DNA of 15,679 nucleotides. Source: Fimenecus sp963590415. GTDB lineage: Bacteria; Bacillota; Clostridia; Oscillospirales; Acutalibacteraceae. Below are positions 13,579-15,679 of this stretch, piece after piece (position 1 is the first letter of the stretch; each line of letters opens with the position of its first letter). Location: contig CAVAPB010000029.1 of the NCBI GenBank assembly GCA_963590415.1, forward strand, positions 1-15,679, in the 5' to 3' direction. The translations under genes and the position numbers were made by a program. Below the pieces are notes generated by a model. It did not search any database, was not told the DNA's origin, and saw nothing but the letters and a program-made list of their open reading frames with translations.

Positions 13579-15367
13579 ATCAAAGAAAAACAAAACGGAG
13601 CACTCGGTGTTTTCAAACATAATGTACTTTTTGGGGCTTATGTTTAAACTCTCGCCGGGGCTTGTAATCGGCGAAATATTATCGGGCATTTTGAGGCATT
13701 TGCCGCAAAGGCTGATAAGCGTAATCGGCATAAAATACATAATCGATGTTGTGGCAGAGGGCGAAAACCTCGAAAGAATTTACAGGGCGGTTATTGTTAT
13801 TGCGCTTGTAATCATACTGAGCAGAGTCGCCGCGTTGCTTTACAGGGAGTTCTATTGGAACGCCGCAAAGGAAAGACTGTATTTCAGGCTTAATAAGGTG
13901 CTTTATGAAAAGGCGCATCTGCTTGACCTCGAAAGCTATGACAACCCCGATTTTTACAACAATTTCATTTTGACCATAGAGTCGTCCTCGGACAACATTC
14001 AGGGGCTTTTGGGAATTGTTCAGCACTATGTCGGAAATATAATTTCTTTGGCGGCTGTTGCGGCGGTAATTCTGACAATCGACCCCGTCTGCCTTGTAAT
14101 TATTGTGGCGTCTATTCTGCTTTTCCTGCCGCTTAGCGGTAAGATAGCGGACTATCAGATGGGCAGGCGCATAGACAACACGAAGTTCCACCGCAGAAGC
14201 GACTATTTTCAGCGGATTTTCTATTTGCAGGACTACGCAAAGGAAGTGCGGATGAATGATATTCATCCCTTGCTTTTCGAGCGATACAACGATGCGGCGG
14301 ATGATGTAATAGCAAACCAGGCAAAGTATTGGAAGAAAATATCCTTTTGCTACTGTGTTCAGCATATAGGCGTTCAGGCGCTCGGCTTTATGCTTATACT
14401 GCCGCTGTATCTCGGCTATCAGGTAATAGTAAAGCAGACTCTCTCGGCAGGCGACTTTGTCGCAACCTTCAACGGTGCGTATTCGATAGCGATTTCGCTC
14501 AATTTTCTTATGGTATGGGCAAGCGCCGTGTTCTCGGAGAGGGCGAAGATGATTGAAAAATACCGTGAGTTCTTAAAGAGCGATTTCAAGATTAAGGACG
14601 GCAAAAGTACGGCTGAAATTACCGAGCCCAAGACGATAACGTTCAAAAATATGTCGTTTACATATCCGGGCAACGATAAGCCCACGCTCAAAAACATAAA
14701 TCTTGAAATTAAGCCGTATGAAAAAATTGCGCTTGTCGGCTTCAACGGCGCGGGCAAAACAACGCTTACCAACTTGCTTTTGCGCCTTTACGATGTCACG
14801 GACGGCGAAATTCTCATAGACGGCGAAAACATAAAAGATGTTACCGTAGCCTCGCACCGAGCAAGGTTTGCGGCGGTGTTTCAGGATTTTCAGACCTTTG
14901 CGTGTTCGGTGGGCGAAAATGTTGCCCTTGATGAAAAATCGGACCCCGAAAAGGTTCGGCAGGCGCTCTCGCACAGCGGATTTACAAAGCCGCTCAAAAA
15001 CGGCGTTGACACGGAGCTTTTAAGGGAGTTTGACGACAACGGCGTAATGCTTTCAGGCGGCGAGGCGCAGAAAATCGCCGTTGCAAGGGCGTTTTACAAG
15101 GATTGCCCTTATGTCATACTCGACGAACCCTCGGCAAACCTTGACCCGATTGCGGAATACAACCTCAACAGGGCAATAACCGAGGCTTCCGAGCACAAGA
15201 CGGTAATTTTTATTTCGCACAGGCTTTCGACAACCGTAATTGCCGACAGAATTTATGTTATGGAAAACGGTGAAATTATTGAGTCGGGCTCGCACGGGGA
15301 GCTGATGAACCGTGGCGGAACATACGCTAAAATGTTTACTTTGCAGGCGGAAAAATATGAGGCATAA
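13571..15367 (+). CDS. ABC exporter half-transporter, subunit 2
   Basis: A 598-residue partner of the preceding subunit with the same layout: membrane domain (about 15-325) and ATPase domain (about 350-595). Walker A GFNGAGKTT (390-398, Lys396), Q-loop Gln438, signature LSGGE (494-498), Walker B ILDE (Asp518, Glu519) and switch His550 are intact. Because both subunits keep the catalytic Glu, both ATP sites look competent, unlike BmrCD-type heterodimers, where one site is degenerate. The ATG lies in ATGCTTAA, overlapping the stop of subunit 1 by 8 bases, which indicates translational coupling and equal dosage. A weak hairpin with a poor T-run follows the stop; no strong terminator is visible before the repeats. 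Confidence 0.93.
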   Translation: MLKSKKNKTEHSVFSNIMYFLGLMFKLSPGLVIGEILSGILRHLPQRLISVIGIKYIIDVVAEGENLERIYRAVIVIALVIILSRVAALLYREFYWNAAKERLYFRLNKVLYEKAHLLDLESYDNPDFYNNFILTIESSSDNIQGLLGIVQHYVGNIISLAAVAAVILTIDPVCLVIIVASILLFLPLSGKIADYQMGRRIDNTKFHRRSDYFQRIFYLQDYAKEVRMNDIHPLLFERYNDAADDVIANQAKYWKKISFCYCVQHIGVQALGFMLILPLYLGYQVIVKQTLSAGDFVATFNGAYSIAISLNFLMVWASAVFSERAKMIEKYREFLKSDFKIKDGKSTAEITEPKTITFKNMSFTYPGNDKPTLKNINLEIKPYEKIALVGFNGAGKTTLTNLLLRLYDVTDGEILIDGENIKDVTVASHRARFAAVFQDFQTFACSVGENVALDEKSDPEKVRQALSHSGFTKPLKNGVDTELLREFDDNGVMLSGGEAQKIAVARAFYKDCPYVILDEPSANLDPIAEYNLNRAITEASEHKTVIFISHRLSTTVIADRIYVMENGEIIESGSHGELMNRGGTYAKMFTLQAEKYEA

Positions 15368-15422
15368 CAGCGCCCTTGCGGCTGTCCGTAAATTTTGTTT
15401 TACAATTCCTCCGCCTCACATT

Positions 15423-15459
15423 CGTTCGGCACCTCCCTTTACACAAGGGAGGCTGAACG
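15423..15459. repeat. Palindromic repeat unit
   Basis: Inner stem CCTCCCTT (15432-15439) / AAGGGAGG (15445-15452) with outer arms CGTTC (15423-15427) / GAACG (15455-15459). The sequence type, a CTCCCTT/AAGGGAG palindrome, is a familiar dispersed repeat in gut Firmicutes genomes. It has no T-run and so is a poor terminator. Confidence 0.7.
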
Positions 15460-15485
15460 CACAAATTGAAAAACATATCATATAG

Positions 15486-15559
15486 CGTAGGGGCGACCTG
15501 CGGTCGCCCGTTAAATTTATGCTGACATTAAAAGCGGGCGAACACAGTTCGCCCCTACG
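15486..15559. repeat. BIME-like double palindrome with inverted ends
   Basis: Two GC-rich hairpins, GGGCGACC/GGTCGCCC (15491-15509) and GGGCGAAC/GTTCGCCC (15536-15554... loop ACA), flank a 26-base A/T-rich centre. The whole unit is bounded by inverted CGTAGGGGCGA (15486-15496) and TCGCCCCTACG (15549-15559). This is the structure of small non-autonomous palindromic elements found in many copies in clostridial genomes (established pattern; copy number here unseen). Confidence 0.75.
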
Positions 15560-15600
15560 ATATAATATAAAATGTATTTGATTGTAGCGACCAATTTTGT

Positions 15601-15676
15601 GCGGCGCCCCAAGCCGCATTTGCAAACATAGGCTCCCTCTGACGAGGGAGCTGTCATTTTTCTTCTGAAAAATGAC
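15601..15676. repeat. Cluster of three hairpins at the window end
   Basis: GCGGC/GCCGC (15601-15617), GCTCCCTC/GAGGGAGC (15632-15651, loop TGAC) and GTCATTTTTC/GAAAAATGAC (15653-15676, loop TTCT). The middle palindrome followed by GTCA...TGAC is a common dispersed repeat in Ruminococcaceae-type genomes. The stretch 15368-15679 carries no gene; it is entirely such repeats and A/T-rich spacers. Confidence 0.65.
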
Positions 15677-15679
15677 TGA

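Noticed and set aside
11755..15367. Asymmetric (degenerate) ATP site as in BmrCD or other heterodimeric exporters
   Set aside because: Walker A Lys, LSGGE, catalytic Glu and switch His are intact in both subunits.
15486..15559. CRISPR array
   Set aside because: There are two inverted hairpins, not regularly spaced identical direct repeats, and no cas gene is present.

Overview
The window looks like chromosome from a Gram-positive gut anaerobe of the class Clostridia, most likely the Ruminococcaceae/Oscillospiraceae group. This is inferred from AGGAGG-type ribosome binding sites, Gram-positive SOS boxes (GAAC-N4-GTTy), a sporulation-type M23 peptidase and the small GC-rich palindromic repeats common in these genomes. 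Species cannot be named from sequence alone. All start sites given here were chosen by ribosome binding site and family alignment, and several are shorter than the longest open frame.

Layout. Bases 1-542 hold a small XRE-type regulator and its terminator. They are followed by a gene-free stretch with paired direct repeats that abuts the 3' end of guaA; this looks like one end of an integrated element. Bases 685-3587 are a minus-strand purine operon, purA-guaA, with a consensus promoter. A 97-base imperfect inverted repeat (3613-3709) separates it from a divergent pair: a small XRE regulator (minus) and a SLOG/DUF1273-like nucleotide-binding protein (plus), with near-symmetric promoters between them. 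A membrane-anchored M23 peptidase resembling SpoIIQ (minus) is followed by lexA (plus), whose promoter carries two SOS boxes 21 bp apart. A radical SAM protein with a Cys-rich tail (minus) faces lgt-folD (plus), and then a GPH-family sugar:cation symporter.

The most interesting part is 11500-15367. A strong extended -10 promoter has a perfect 18-bp palindrome at its start point. It drives a 34-residue open frame, then an intrinsic terminator, then two translationally coupled full-length ABC exporter half-transporters. By hand folding, the end of the small frame can pair with the 5' arm of the terminator, giving a mutually exclusive antiterminator. This is the layout of ribosome-mediated attenuation known for the Bacillus subtilis bmrB-bmrCD multidrug transporter, but the peptide is one I do not recognise. 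A secreted-peptide precursor is the main alternative.

The window ends in about 310 bases of tandem palindromic repeats with no gene. Most of the remainder is housekeeping: GMP and AMP synthesis, lipoprotein lipidation, one-carbon metabolism and SOS control.
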